DNA of 64,000 nucleotides from Bacteroidota bacterium (GTDB lineage: Bacteria; Bacteroidota; Ignavibacteria; UBA10030; SZUA-254). Below the pieces are notes generated by a model. The model saw only the letters and a program-made list of their open reading frames with translations. It made no database searches and was not told the DNA's origin. Below are positions 53,204 through 60,962 of this stretch, in pieces. The stretch is from the NCBI GenBank assembly GCA_036522515.1, contig DATDFQ010000001.1:18830-82829 (forward strand). Reading direction: 5' to 3'. Every line of letters starts with the position of its first letter. Positions within the stretch are counted from its first letter, which is position 1. Both the position numbers and the translations under genes were made by a program.

Positions 53204-53343
53204 GGTGCTGTCTCAATTTGGCCGAACGTCTCTCCACTTCGTCATGCTGACATGCTCCTGCTCAGCATCTTTCAACTCTTTTATGAAGATTCCGACCTAA
53301 AACATGTCGGGATGACGAGAGAAGATGAAACTGCGGCACTACC
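53204..53343. repeat. MITE-like element A5
   Basis: Left GGTGCTGTCTCAATTT (53204-53219) and right AAACTGCGGCACTACC (53328-53343) match at 11 of 16 positions when inverted. The inner CGTCATGCTGACATG...CATGTCGGGATGACG arms pair. The sequence is close to A7. Confidence 0.85.
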
Positions 53344-53424
53344 TACAATCTCTGACTGTGGTATGTTAACAGAGAAACCTTTATCTTCTGGGGATTATAT
53401 CATTCATCCGATTGCGTGCTTGAA

Positions 53425-53910
53425 ATGAAGATGCTTTTCACCGGCCTGCGGGCCGTTGTGTACGGAACCGGATTTGTGGCGCTCTGGGCGTGGATCAGCC
53501 TTGGATTTCGCGCATACGACCGGTACATTCCGATTGTGCTGCCCGGGTGGGCGGAGCCGCTCGGAATTGTGCAGCTCTCCCTGGGAGGAATTCTCGGGCT
53601 CCTGTGTGTGGGCACGCTTGTGTTGCGCGGAGAAGGGACACCGGCTCCGTTCGATCCTCCCCGCGAATTTGTCGCATCGGGTCCCTATCGGATTGTGCGG
53701 AACCCCATGTACATCGGCGGATGGGTGGCGCTCATGGGATTCGGATTTTACCAGCATTCGATTTCAATTCTCCTTTTTTCGCTTGTCTGGCTCTTTCTCA
53801 TTCACATGCTAGTCTGCTATATCGAGGAGCCCGGATTGGAGCGCCGGTTCGGAGAGAGCTATCGGGAGTACAAACGATCTGTCAACCGTTGGATCCCCCG
53901 CGCGCACTGA
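53425..53910 (+). CDS. Isoprenylcysteine carboxyl methyltransferase-like membrane protein (copy 2)
   Basis: 161 residues from ATG 53425 (a TTG lies 9 bases upstream). Hydrophobic segments occur at about 8-25, 40-60, 95-110 and 113-130. The signature GPYRIVRNPMYIGG and PGLERRFGESYREYKRSVNRWIP place it in the same fold as the protein at 50064, but the two are distant. The substrate is unknown. It precedes the cyclodeaminase/dehydratase pair by 32 bp on the same strand and could head that operon. Confidence 0.87.
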   Translation: MKMLFTGLRAVVYGTGFVALWAWISLGFRAYDRYIPIVLPGWAEPLGIVQLSLGGILGLLCVGTLVLRGEGTPAPFDPPREFVASGPYRIVRNPMYIGGWVALMGFGFYQHSISILLFSLVWLFLIHMLVCYIEEPGLERRFGESYREYKRSVNRWIPRAH

Positions 53911-53942
53911 GTCGCCCGCCGAGACAGAAACTCCCCCCGACC

Positions 53943-54914
53943 ATGAAACCGCTCTACATAAGCGCAGAAGAAGTGGTGCGATACCTTCCGATGGAAAGGT
54001 GCATTGCGTTAATGGAAGAGGCATTCACCTCTCTGGTCTCGGGAAAAGCGTTGCAACCCCTTCGCTCGATCATGTGGCTCCCTGAAAAAACGGGCGGATT
54101 GGGAATGATGCCCGCCCATTCATCAGACAAGAACATGATCGGAATAAAAGTGATCAGCGTGTTTCCGGACAATAAGAAGTATGGTTACAGCTCCCACCAA
54201 GGAGTGGTACTCCTTTTCGAGAGTACCCACGGACAACTGCTCGCCATCATCGATGCGGATGCAATTACAGCGATACGGACCGCGGCAGTCAGCGGATTGG
54301 CGACAAAATTGCTGGCAAGAGATGTCTCTTCCACTCTTGCCCTCCTCGGTTCGGGAACGCAGGCAGCGCAACATGTCGAGGCGATGTTTTGCGCGGGAAA
54401 AATCAGTGCAATCAAAATCTGGAGCCGCGATTACTCGAACGCTGAAGCGCTTGCGCGCGCGACCTCAAAAAAACATAACGTCTCCGCAATCGCGGTAAAG
54501 GATTCAAGAGAGGCTGTGATCGATGCCGATCTTATCTGCACAACGACTGCCTCGGCGACTCCCGTCGTGCTGGGGGAATGGATAAAGAAGGGGGCCCACA
54601 TCAATGCCGTCGGAGCGTGCATCCCTTCGGCAAGGGAGTTCGATACCTCGGCGGTTCTCAACTCAAAACTGTATACGGACAGGTACGAATCGCTCTTCAG
54701 AGAAGCGGGTGATTTCGTAATTCCCAGGAAAGAGGGAGCCCTTACTGACGATCATGTGAAGGGAGAATTGGGAGAGGTTCTGGTGGGTTCGAAGAAAGGG
54801 AGGGAGACCGAAAGCGAGATCACGTTTTTTAAGTCGCTCGGCATAGCGATCGAGGATATTTATGCGGCCGAGCATGTTTATCGAGCCGCTACTCAGGGAA
54901 AGGCATCGGAATGA
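53943..54914 (+). CDS. Ornithine cyclodeaminase/mu-crystallin family protein
   Basis: 323 residues from ATG 53943. The frame continues upstream through the methyltransferase gene, but homology starts at KPLYISAEEVVRYL. The NAD-binding Rossmann motif LLGSGTQA and the ADAITAIRTAAVSGLATK loop are present, as are ICTTTASATPVV and INAVGACIPSAREFD. The family includes ornithine cyclodeaminase, alanine dehydrogenase, ketimine reductases, EutC of ectoine use and iminosuccinate reductase. It overlaps the next gene by 4 bases (ATGA), so both products probably act on one pathway. Which substrate cannot be told. Confidence 0.92.
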   Translation: MKPLYISAEEVVRYLPMERCIALMEEAFTSLVSGKALQPLRSIMWLPEKTGGLGMMPAHSSDKNMIGIKVISVFPDNKKYGYSSHQGVVLLFESTHGQLLAIIDADAITAIRTAAVSGLATKLLARDVSSTLALLGSGTQAAQHVEAMFCAGKISAIKIWSRDYSNAEALARATSKKHNVSAIAVKDSREAVIDADLICTTTASATPVVLGEWIKKGAHINAVGACIPSAREFDTSAVLNSKLYTDRYESLFREAGDFVIPRKEGALTDDHVKGELGEVLVGSKKGRETESEITFFKSLGIAIEDIYAAEHVYRAATQGKASE

Positions 54915-55885
54915 CGCCGATTGCCCCACTACCGGTTCCCATTCCGCTCGATGATATCAAAGCTGCCAGGGAGCGGATTCGCGGCAGAGTGAACCGCACC
55001 CCTCTGATACGATTCTATCATGAGGACTTTCCCGGCGAACTATACCTCAAGCTCGAGAATCTTCAACCGATCGGGTCTTTTAAGCTGCGAGGCGCCAGCA
55101 ACGCCATGGCCCTCGCGCCCAGGGCTACGCTCGCCGAAGGTGTCTATACCCCGAGCGCTGGAAACATGGCACAGGGTGTGGGGTGGAACGCCAGGGCGAT
55201 GAACATCCCCTGCACAGTGATTGTGCCCGATCACGCCCCGCAGGCCAAGCTGGACGCGATCACCAGATTAGGGGCGAAGTACATCAAGATACCCTTCGAG
55301 AAGTGGTGGCAGGTCCTGGTCACGCGGGAGTTCGAAGGAATGAAAGGCTTCTTTGTCCACCCGGTGAGCGATCTGGCGGTCATTGCGGGGAACGGAACGG
55401 TGGGTTTGGAGATCGTCGAAGACCTTCCGGATGTCGATGGGGTGGTTGTGCCGTATGGCGGGGGTGGATTGATCTCCGGAATAGCTTCGGCGATACGCGC
55501 CTTGCGTCCGGGAACAAAAATCTACGCTTCCGAAACATCCACTGCGGCTCCCCTCTTCAAGTCTCTCGAGGCGGGAAGTCCGCAAAAGGTGGAATATGTC
55601 CCGAGCTTTATCGACGGCATCGGAAGTGCGGGATTACTTGAAGAAATGTGGCCCCTTGTCAGCTCGCTGGTAACCGGATCGATCGTAGTGAGTCCCTCGG
55701 ACATTGGACGGGCGATCAAGTTGCTCATTCAACGGAGCCGCGTGATCGCGGAGGGAGCAGGAGGCTCTTCGCTTGCGGCCGCTCTGACTGGAAAAGCAGG
55801 GCATGGAAAGATTGTGTGTGTCATTTCCGGCGGGAACATTGATCTCGATAAGGTGGCGAAGATAATGAGGGATGAGGTGCCTTAA
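54911..55885 (+). CDS. PLP-dependent threonine/serine dehydratase-like enzyme
   Basis: 324 residues, a fold-type II PLP enzyme without the regulatory domain of IlvA. The PLP lysine is Lys58 in GSFKLRGA. The substrate loop SAGNMAQG is a variant of the usual S(S/A)GNxAQG. The phosphate-binding glycine loop VVPYGGGGLISG and a C-terminal VISGGNIDL are present. Related to serine racemase, hydroxyaspartate dehydratase and EutB. It is translationally coupled (ATGA) to the cyclodeaminase-family gene. Confidence 0.92.
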   Translation: MTPIAPLPVPIPLDDIKAARERIRGRVNRTPLIRFYHEDFPGELYLKLENLQPIGSFKLRGASNAMALAPRATLAEGVYTPSAGNMAQGVGWNARAMNIPCTVIVPDHAPQAKLDAITRLGAKYIKIPFEKWWQVLVTREFEGMKGFFVHPVSDLAVIAGNGTVGLEIVEDLPDVDGVVVPYGGGGLISGIASAIRALRPGTKIYASETSTAAPLFKSLEAGSPQKVEYVPSFIDGIGSAGLLEEMWPLVSSLVTGSIVVSPSDIGRAIKLLIQRSRVIAEGAGGSSLAAALTGKAGHGKIVCVISGGNIDLDKVAKIMRDEVP

Positions 55886-55916
55886 GTTTGTACGATGTTC
55901 TGGCGATCTTCTACTC

Positions 55917-56034
55917 GGTGTTGTTTTATTTTGTCATCCTGAGCGAAGCGAAGGATCTCGTAGATCGGAATGACGAGATCCTTCGGTCGCTACGCTCCCT
56001 CAGGATGACATGTTCGGGCGATTGAGACACTACC
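55917..56034. repeat. MITE-like element A6
   Basis: Right end GATTGAGACACTACC (56020-56034) and left GGTGTTGTTTTATTT (55917-55931) are inverted with wobble-type differences. The inner arms TGTCATCCTGAG (55932-55943) and CTCAGGATGACA (55999-56010) are perfect. Confidence 0.87.
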
Positions 56035-56042
56035 CAATTTTC

Positions 56043-56073
56043 TTGCTTCTGACGGAAATTGTGTTTAACTTCG
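56043..56073 (+). promoter_or_regulatory. Promoter for lipoprotein gene at 56261
   Basis: TTGCTT (56043-56048), 17 bp, TAACTTCG (56066-56073). The -35 begins 8 bp after element A6 ends. The leader is about 180 nt. Confidence 0.55.
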
Positions 56074-56260
56074 TGCGCGAAACCGCTGCCTGTAAATGCG
56101 GGAGGTTCTGCCAAATTACCCCCATAATCAGTTGACTCATCTAGTCTAAACAACCGCTTTAAGCGCTCAGGCTTTGTTTCTTGGGATGTATCACGAGGGC
56201 GTGCTCCCCGGGAAAACAAGACTGATCGATCTTATGTACTTATCCAGAAAGGGAACTACA

Positions 56261-56779
56261 TTGAAAGGCGTCGCCCTTCTCGTATCCTTCCTGCTGATCG
56301 CTCTTGCAGGATGTGCTGAAAACGAAACATCCGTCTCCGTTCGTGACCGGGAGAATAGCCCTTCATCGGGTTTGACAAATGATACACCGATTTCTCAGGC
56401 GACCCAGTCGTATCCGATTACGGAAATGTTCAATCCCTGTAACGGGGAAAATATTTCGACCTCGGGGACGATTACAATTTCGACGCAAACGGTTCATCGG
56501 CCCGACGGTCTCTATTCCATGTCGTATCATCTGACCACGAACAGAATCAATGGAGTCGGTCAAACGACGGGGACAAGATATCAGATCAAGGAGAACAGTA
56601 ACTATTACGGCACTTGGGATGGGACATCTTCCTCTGCATCCCAGGTGATCACATTCAGCGTCCACGCGTTCTCCAGCGATGTATCTGATTTTATGTTTAA
56701 GCTGTCTTGCATGGCATCGGTAGATGATGCGGGAACTTCCACTCTCACCCATTACACCCAGTCGTACATCTGCAGGTAA
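56261..56779 (+). CDS. Putative lipoprotein, function unknown
   Basis: 172 residues from a TTG at 56261. AAAGGGAA lies 4 bases before it and the lipoprotein signal starts at once (KGVALLVSFLLIALAGC). An ATG at 56234 is in frame but less well placed. The mature chain has a Ser/Thr-rich linker, then about 110 residues of beta-rich sequence with cysteines near both ends (NPCNGEN... and SYICR) that could form a disulfide. No family was recognised. Confidence 0.75.
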   Translation: MKGVALLVSFLLIALAGCAENETSVSVRDRENSPSSGLTNDTPISQATQSYPITEMFNPCNGENISTSGTITISTQTVHRPDGLYSMSYHLTTNRINGVGQTTGTRYQIKENSNYYGTWDGTSSSASQVITFSVHAFSSDVSDFMFKLSCMASVDDAGTSTLTHYTQSYICR

Positions 56780-56793
56780 TTCGTCCCTGCAAT

Positions 56794-56885
56794 GCCGCAG
56801 CCTCAGGCTGCGCCGATCATTCGGGTTTGGTAGCCGCAGCCTTTAGGCTGCGTTCGTTGCCTCGTGTTTGGTAGCCGCCGCCTTC
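56794..56885. repeat. Short family B palindromes (three, one degenerate)
   Basis: GCCGCAGCCTCAGGCTGCG (56794-56812), GGTAGCCGCAGCCTTTAGGCTGCG (56829-56852) and a truncated GGTAGCCGCCGCC (56870-56882). Element A7 begins 3 bp after this tract. Confidence 0.8.
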
Positions 56886-56887
56886 AT

Positions 56888-57018
56888 GGTAGTGGCTCTT
56901 CTTCCTATGAACTCGTCATGCTGACATGCTCCTGGTCAGGATCTTTCAACTCTTTTAGAAAGATCCCGACCTAAGAAAATGCCGGGATGACGACATGAGA
57001 TGAAACTGCGACACCACC
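56888..57018. repeat. MITE-like element A7
   Basis: Left GGTAGTGGC... (56888) and right AAACTGCGACACCACC (57003-57018). The interior is nearly the same as A5 (CGTCATGCTGACATGCTCCTG, TTTCAACTCTTTTA, GGGATGACGA). Confidence 0.87.
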
Positions 57019-57028
57019 CTCCTCCGAG

Positions 57029-57059
57029 TTGACACTCCCTCCGCTTTTCGCTACGTTTC
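57029..57059 (+). promoter_or_regulatory. Promoter for secreted metallophosphoesterase, near-leaderless
   Basis: TTGACA (57029-57034), 17 bp, TACGTTTC (57052-57059). The ATG at 57068/57071 is only 8-11 bases after the -10. The -35 begins 10 bp after element A7. Confidence 0.8.
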
Positions 57060-57070
57060 CTGAGCAGATG

Positions 57071-58726
57071 ATGCGCCAGATATCAATCATTCTCGCCCTC
57101 TCGGGGCTCGCGTTGATTTCGTTGCCGGGCCGTGCCTTGGCTCAGGCCTCTCCGACGGCCCGGTTTGCCGTCATAGGGGATTACGGATTCGCCGGGCAAC
57201 CCGAAGCAGATGTCGCAACCCTGGTGAGCGGCTGGAATCCGGAGTTTATTGTCACCACTGGCGACAATAACTACGAGGACGGCCTCGCTTCGACGATCGA
57301 CCAGAACATCGGGCAATATTATCATCAGTACATATTTCCCTATACCGGAGCGTATGGAACCGGAGACACTGTAAACCGTTTCTTTCCTTCCCTCGGGAAC
57401 CATGATTGGAAATCACCGGGGGCGCAACCCTACCTCAATTACTTCGCTCTCCCCGGTAATGAGCGATACTATGACTTCGTGGCGGGCAATGTTCAGTTCT
57501 TCTGCATCGACAGCGATACTCTCGAACCGGATGGAACTTCGAGCTCCTCAATACAAGCGCAATGGTTGCAGAACAGGCTTTCAATTTCCTCCGCTCGCTG
57601 GAGGATTGTCATCTTCCATCACCCGCCCTACACATCGGGAACTACGCACGGATCGACGACGCGCATGCGCTGGCCGTTCCAGGAATGGGGTGCGACAACC
57701 GTTCTCTGCGGGCATGAGCACATCTATGAGAGGATTGAGATCAACAAACTCCTCTATATCGTCAACGGCTTGGGAGGGAAAAGCCTCTACCCGCTCGGCG
57801 CCCCGATTGCCGGCAGCCAGTATCGGTACAATTCCAATTACGGGGCCCAGCTTGTGACGGCGTACGAGGACAGTATCGTGTTTGCCTTCTACAATCGCGC
57901 GGGTACTCTGATTGACCACTATACGATCAAAACCGTCAGGTCAGTCGACATCCGCCAGAATTGGAATATGGTTTCCGTTCCCCTTACCGCGAGCGATTTC
58001 AAGAAAACAGCCCTTTTCCCGACTGCAGTCTCTCCGGCGTTTTTCTATCAAGATGCCTACCTGCACAGAGACACCCTGGCGAATGGAGAAGCATACTGGC
58101 TCAAGTTTGACGGGGATCAAACTGTTCCAATCAGCGGGACACCCCGTACCCTCGACACCATCGATGTTAGAGAAGGTTGGAATATGATCGGATCGATCAG
58201 TTCGTCCGTGGAGGTGTCTGGTGTCTCTTCAGCCCCCGGCGGGCTCATCACCTCGAGGTTTTTCGGCTATGATGGCAGCTATGCTCCGACTGACAGCATC
58301 CGGCCCGGGAAGGGCTACTGGGTGAAGGTAAATCAAGACGGAAAGCTGATACTCGAGTCATCGCCGGCCGCGGTGGGCGGCGCGGAACGAATCAAAATAG
58401 TGCCAACGGAAGAGCTTCCGCCCCTTCCGCCTGATCGCGATCAAGAGTCAACTCCAATTCCGCGATTCTATTCGCTGGCACAAAACTATCCTAATCCCTT
58501 CAATCCGTCAACGTCGATCTCATTTTCAATCCCGAAACGGACTCACGTCCGGCTCCAGATCTTCAATCCGATCGGGCAGCTCATTTCCACACTAATCGAG
58601 GAAGACAAACCGCCCGGCAATTACACGGCGACTTGGGATGCGAGCTCCAATGCAAGCGGGTTATACATCTATCGCATATCAGCGGGAGGTTATGTCGCGA
58701 CGAAAAAAGCTGTTCTGATAAGATGA
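57071..58726 (+). CDS. Secreted metallophosphoesterase with type IX sorting domain
   Basis: 551 residues from ATG 57071 (57068 is also ATG). A signal peptide (SIILALSGLALISLPGRALA) leads into a calcineurin-like phosphatase domain (30-300) with all metal motifs: GDYGFAG, TTGDNNYEDG, LGNHDW, FHHPPYTSG and GHEHIYER, close to purple acid phosphatases. Residues 305-440 hold a tandem 'WNMVSVPL'/'WNMIGSI' domain. The last 90 residues are a Por sorting domain (AQNYPNPFNPSTSISFS...VATKKAVLIR). An extracellular or surface phosphatase, perhaps for phosphate scavenging (inference). Confidence 0.93.
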   Translation: MRQISIILALSGLALISLPGRALAQASPTARFAVIGDYGFAGQPEADVATLVSGWNPEFIVTTGDNNYEDGLASTIDQNIGQYYHQYIFPYTGAYGTGDTVNRFFPSLGNHDWKSPGAQPYLNYFALPGNERYYDFVAGNVQFFCIDSDTLEPDGTSSSSIQAQWLQNRLSISSARWRIVIFHHPPYTSGTTHGSTTRMRWPFQEWGATTVLCGHEHIYERIEINKLLYIVNGLGGKSLYPLGAPIAGSQYRYNSNYGAQLVTAYEDSIVFAFYNRAGTLIDHYTIKTVRSVDIRQNWNMVSVPLTASDFKKTALFPTAVSPAFFYQDAYLHRDTLANGEAYWLKFDGDQTVPISGTPRTLDTIDVREGWNMIGSISSSVEVSGVSSAPGGLITSRFFGYDGSYAPTDSIRPGKGYWVKVNQDGKLILESSPAAVGGAERIKIVPTEELPPLPPDRDQESTPIPRFYSLAQNYPNPFNPSTSISFSIPKRTHVRLQIFNPIGQLISTLIEEDKPPGNYTATWDASSNASGLYIYRISAGGYVATKKAVLIR

Positions 58727-58739
58727 AACAGATTGGAAA

Positions 58740-58973
58740 ATGGAAGAGAAGTACAAATACGCCATACTCGCCCTTGTCGCTTCCTTGTTGGGGAATGTGG
58801 TCGGCTGGATCGATTCGCGGCCGACCTGGGGATACTCCGTTCTCCTCGTAGTGCTCATTCCAATTCCGGTTCTTTCACAGACGTTACACATTCAGGATGC
58901 AGGTGCATTCATTAGGGAAACACTCACTCATTTCGTCGCCACGGAGGCCCCCTTATTAGTCGCGAGGGTCTAG
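58740..58973 (+). CDS. Small two-TM hypothetical membrane protein
   Basis: 77 residues, starting 13 bp after the phosphatase gene. Two hydrophobic segments (YAILALVASLLGNVVGWI and YSVLLVVLIPIPVLS) are separated by a short polar loop. The C-terminus is amphipathic. No family was recognised. It is short, so it could be chance, but spacing and composition favour a real gene. Confidence 0.5.
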   Translation: MEEKYKYAILALVASLLGNVVGWIDSRPTWGYSVLLVVLIPIPVLSQTLHIQDAGAFIRETLTHFVATEAPLLVARV

Positions 58974-59093
58974 CCCATAATTAATCCCTTTGGACTAGTA
59001 GGTTCCTGCCCCCGAATGTGTTACATTACAATTACACGATTCTGATCCTCAGCACGCGGCACCCTCCCACCGGGGTTCCTCCACCAGGTTCAA

Positions 59094-59843
59094 ATGGTAT
59101 ATCCCATTATACATCTTATGCTCGCCGTTCTCTTCCTTCCAGCTCCTTCGGAGATCCCTGCTACACACGATATGGGAGACCGGGAGTTCAACCGAATGAA
59201 TTACCTCCAGGCAGTCGCCCTCTATAATTCCGTCTTGCCGAAATCCCCAGACTCCGTCGTCGTGCTCTGGCGGATCGCCAGGGCATGGACTTGCCTGGCC
59301 GACACGTCGATCCCGGAAAATAAACTGGCACTGTATAAACAGGCGCTCGTGTTCGCGCACCGGGCTGTGCGCGCAGACTCAACGAACTCAGAGGCTCACG
59401 CGTGGTTAGCTGCCTCCTACGGGAATATTGCCATGTTCGAAGGGAGCAAGACAAAGGTGCGGCTCTGCCACGTTATTAAGAGAGAAATAGACCTGGCCAT
59501 CAAACTCGATTCTTCCGACGATGTGGCGTACTCGATCCTCGGTTCATTTTATAAAGCGCTCGGGGATGTCAGTTGGGTGGAAAAGCAACTGGCGAATGTT
59601 TTCCTGGACGGTCTTCCGGACGGCGGGTATGGAGAAGCGGATGTCGCTTTCAGGACGGCGATCAAATTGGCTCCGGGCGTCATACGAAATCACTACGAGC
59701 TTGGCAAAGTGTATATGTGCCAGGATCGTCGCGGTGAAGCATTGACTGAATTCCGAAAGGTCCTTTCACTTCCGGTTTCCGTCAGCGTGGATCGTGAAAT
59801 GCAGAAATCTGCGGGTCGATTCGCGAACGGATTGGAAAACTGA
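59094..59843 (+). CDS. Secreted or periplasmic TPR-repeat protein
   Basis: 249 residues. A short N-terminal hydrophobic stretch (YPIIHLMLAVLFLPA) suggests export. TPR-like helix pairs follow (FNRMNYLQAVALYNSVLPKSPDSV, LALYKQALVFAHRAVRADSTNSEAHAWLAASYG, VAYSILGSFYKALGDVSWVEKQL, YELGKVYMCQDRRGEALTEFRKVL). The order of repeats resembles the RMD1/TPR group found in bacteria and eukaryotes. Role: protein-protein scaffold. The start is uncertain, as no ribosome site is obvious. Confidence 0.75.
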   Translation: MVYPIIHLMLAVLFLPAPSEIPATHDMGDREFNRMNYLQAVALYNSVLPKSPDSVVVLWRIARAWTCLADTSIPENKLALYKQALVFAHRAVRADSTNSEAHAWLAASYGNIAMFEGSKTKVRLCHVIKREIDLAIKLDSSDDVAYSILGSFYKALGDVSWVEKQLANVFLDGLPDGGYGEADVAFRTAIKLAPGVIRNHYELGKVYMCQDRRGEALTEFRKVLSLPVSVSVDREMQKSAGRFANGLEN

Positions 59844-60100
59844 TCGTTGCGGGCTGTGAATGGGGCCTTGGATTGAAAATCCGAAAAATCTCATCGCGAG
59901 CCATGCCGCCTCCGTCATCCTGCCTCCCCGGCAAGTTTCGAAAGTGAGGGAAGGTATTGTTTGAGGATCATGCGTGGCATCTTTGAAGACCCGGTCACTC
60001 CATCAGGAACTCAGATCAATCAGTCAAAGTAGGCGGAATTCGATGAGTGTTTGCTCCCGGCATATCTCCCGTTGCCCCGCTGGTGCATCCCGAGCCCCAA
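59844..60100. other. Non-coding stretch, nothing recognised
   Basis: No gene-like frame or repeat was seen before the promoter at 60101. Confidence 0.5.
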
Positions 60101-60131
60101 TTGACATTAGCCATCTTTCTCTCTACTATGG
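60101..60131 (+). promoter_or_regulatory. Promoter for glycine-zipper lipoprotein gene
   Basis: TTGACA (60101-60106), 17 bp, TACTATGG (60124-60131). The start codon is about 165 nt further on, leaving room for a structured leader. Confidence 0.7.
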
Positions 60132-60184
60132 GTAAACTTACTTCTTAATTCGGGAGAATCGCACACGGGGGCTGTGCTACCATC

Positions 60185-60231
60185 AAGACCCATCCATGAA
60201 TCCGTATGTGGCGGATGCATGGGTGGGTTTT
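60185..60231 (+). promoter_or_regulatory. Terminator-like hairpin inside a 5' leader (attenuator candidate)
   Basis: A stem of about 20 bp: AAGACCCATCCATG pairs with CATGGGTGGGTTTT (two G-U pairs), then ATCCG with CGGAT, around a 7-base loop. It ends in four Ts. It lies between the promoter at 60101 and the start codon at 60302. Confidence 0.6.
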
Positions 60232-60301
60232 GACATTTCAGATCATCTATGGACTGGCGTCCCGGTTGGCCCGGTTCACAGACAAGGGAGAGGGATCTAA
60301 C

Positions 60302-60808
60302 GTGATTTCAAAAACATGCATCATTGTTCTGGCGCTCACTCTGGGCGGCTGCTCCTCATCCACGCTTGTGGTTCCCACCGATCAGCGAGGCGGCATCTCG
60401 ATTGAGAGTTTCAACCAGACGATTCAATTCGAGGATGTGAAAGTCTTGTTCAACGACGGCTCGGAAGTGAGGGGCAGGGGGGTTCATATCGAACATGATT
60501 CTGTTTCGTGGCAATCGACAGAATCTGACAGTCTCTTTCATGTCCCTGTCGCAAACATACACACGATCTCGACAAACTCCAATAAGTTAAAGGGGGGTTT
60601 GCTCGGGTTTACGGCCGGGGCGGCGGGAGGTGCGCTTGCAGGCTCCCGCATCGCGGATGGGTTCGACGCCAGCAGCGACAGTAAAGGGCTTACTATGGCG
60701 TTGGGCACCGCCGGGGGAGCGGTTGCAGGCGGGTTAATCGGAACCATCGTGGGCTTAAGCATCACTAAACCGCATGTCTACGAGTTCAGAGGCGGCTCAT
60801 CCCGTTGA
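60302..60808 (+). CDS. Glycine-zipper lipoprotein
   Basis: 168 residues. GTG start with GAGAGGGA 8 bases upstream. Lipobox TLGGC (Cys17). Residues 30-95 form a small beta-rich domain (FEDVKVLFNDGSEVRGRGVHIEHDSVSW) that resembles Sm-like or OB-like strands. Residues 100-155 are glycine-zipper helices (GLLGFTAGAAGGALAG, GTAGGAVAGGLIGTIVGLS) that would insert in a membrane. Probably an outer-membrane or periplasmic-face protein. The function is unknown. Confidence 0.82.
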   Translation: MISKTCIIVLALTLGGCSSSTLVVPTDQRGGISIESFNQTIQFEDVKVLFNDGSEVRGRGVHIEHDSVSWQSTESDSLFHVPVANIHTISTNSNKLKGGLLGFTAGAAGGALAGSRIADGFDASSDSKGLTMALGTAGGAVAGGLIGTIVGLSITKPHVYEFRGGSSR

Positions 60809-60886
60809 AGGAGAATGACTCCCGCTAGAATTTCCCCCTTTTGAATCTCTCGCCAAAAAAAAATCCAAAGGTGGCGGGGTGAAAAT

Positions 60887-60916
60887 GAAAACGGGCAGTT
60901 TCCTCTGCCCGTTTTC
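60887..60916. terminator. Bidirectional rho-independent terminator
   Basis: GAAAACGGGCAG (60887-60898) pairs perfectly with CTGCCCGTTTTC (60905-60916) around a 6-base loop. T-runs occur on both strands. It separates the convergent lipoprotein genes at 60302 and 60963. Confidence 0.92.
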
Positions 60917-60962
60917 GTCAGGACGCCTCGGACTTGAACATCGGCCTACCCATGTGCAAGAC

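Noticed and set aside
53490..53942. N-terminal extension of the cyclodeaminase-family frame
   Set aside because: It overlaps the methyltransferase-like gene in another frame and lacks homology. The family's conserved start is at 53943.
5126..57018. CRISPR array from recurring TGTCATCCTGAG and GCAGCCTTTAGGCTGC units
   Set aside because: The copies are scattered over 50 kb, palindromic and not regularly spaced, and no cas genes are present.
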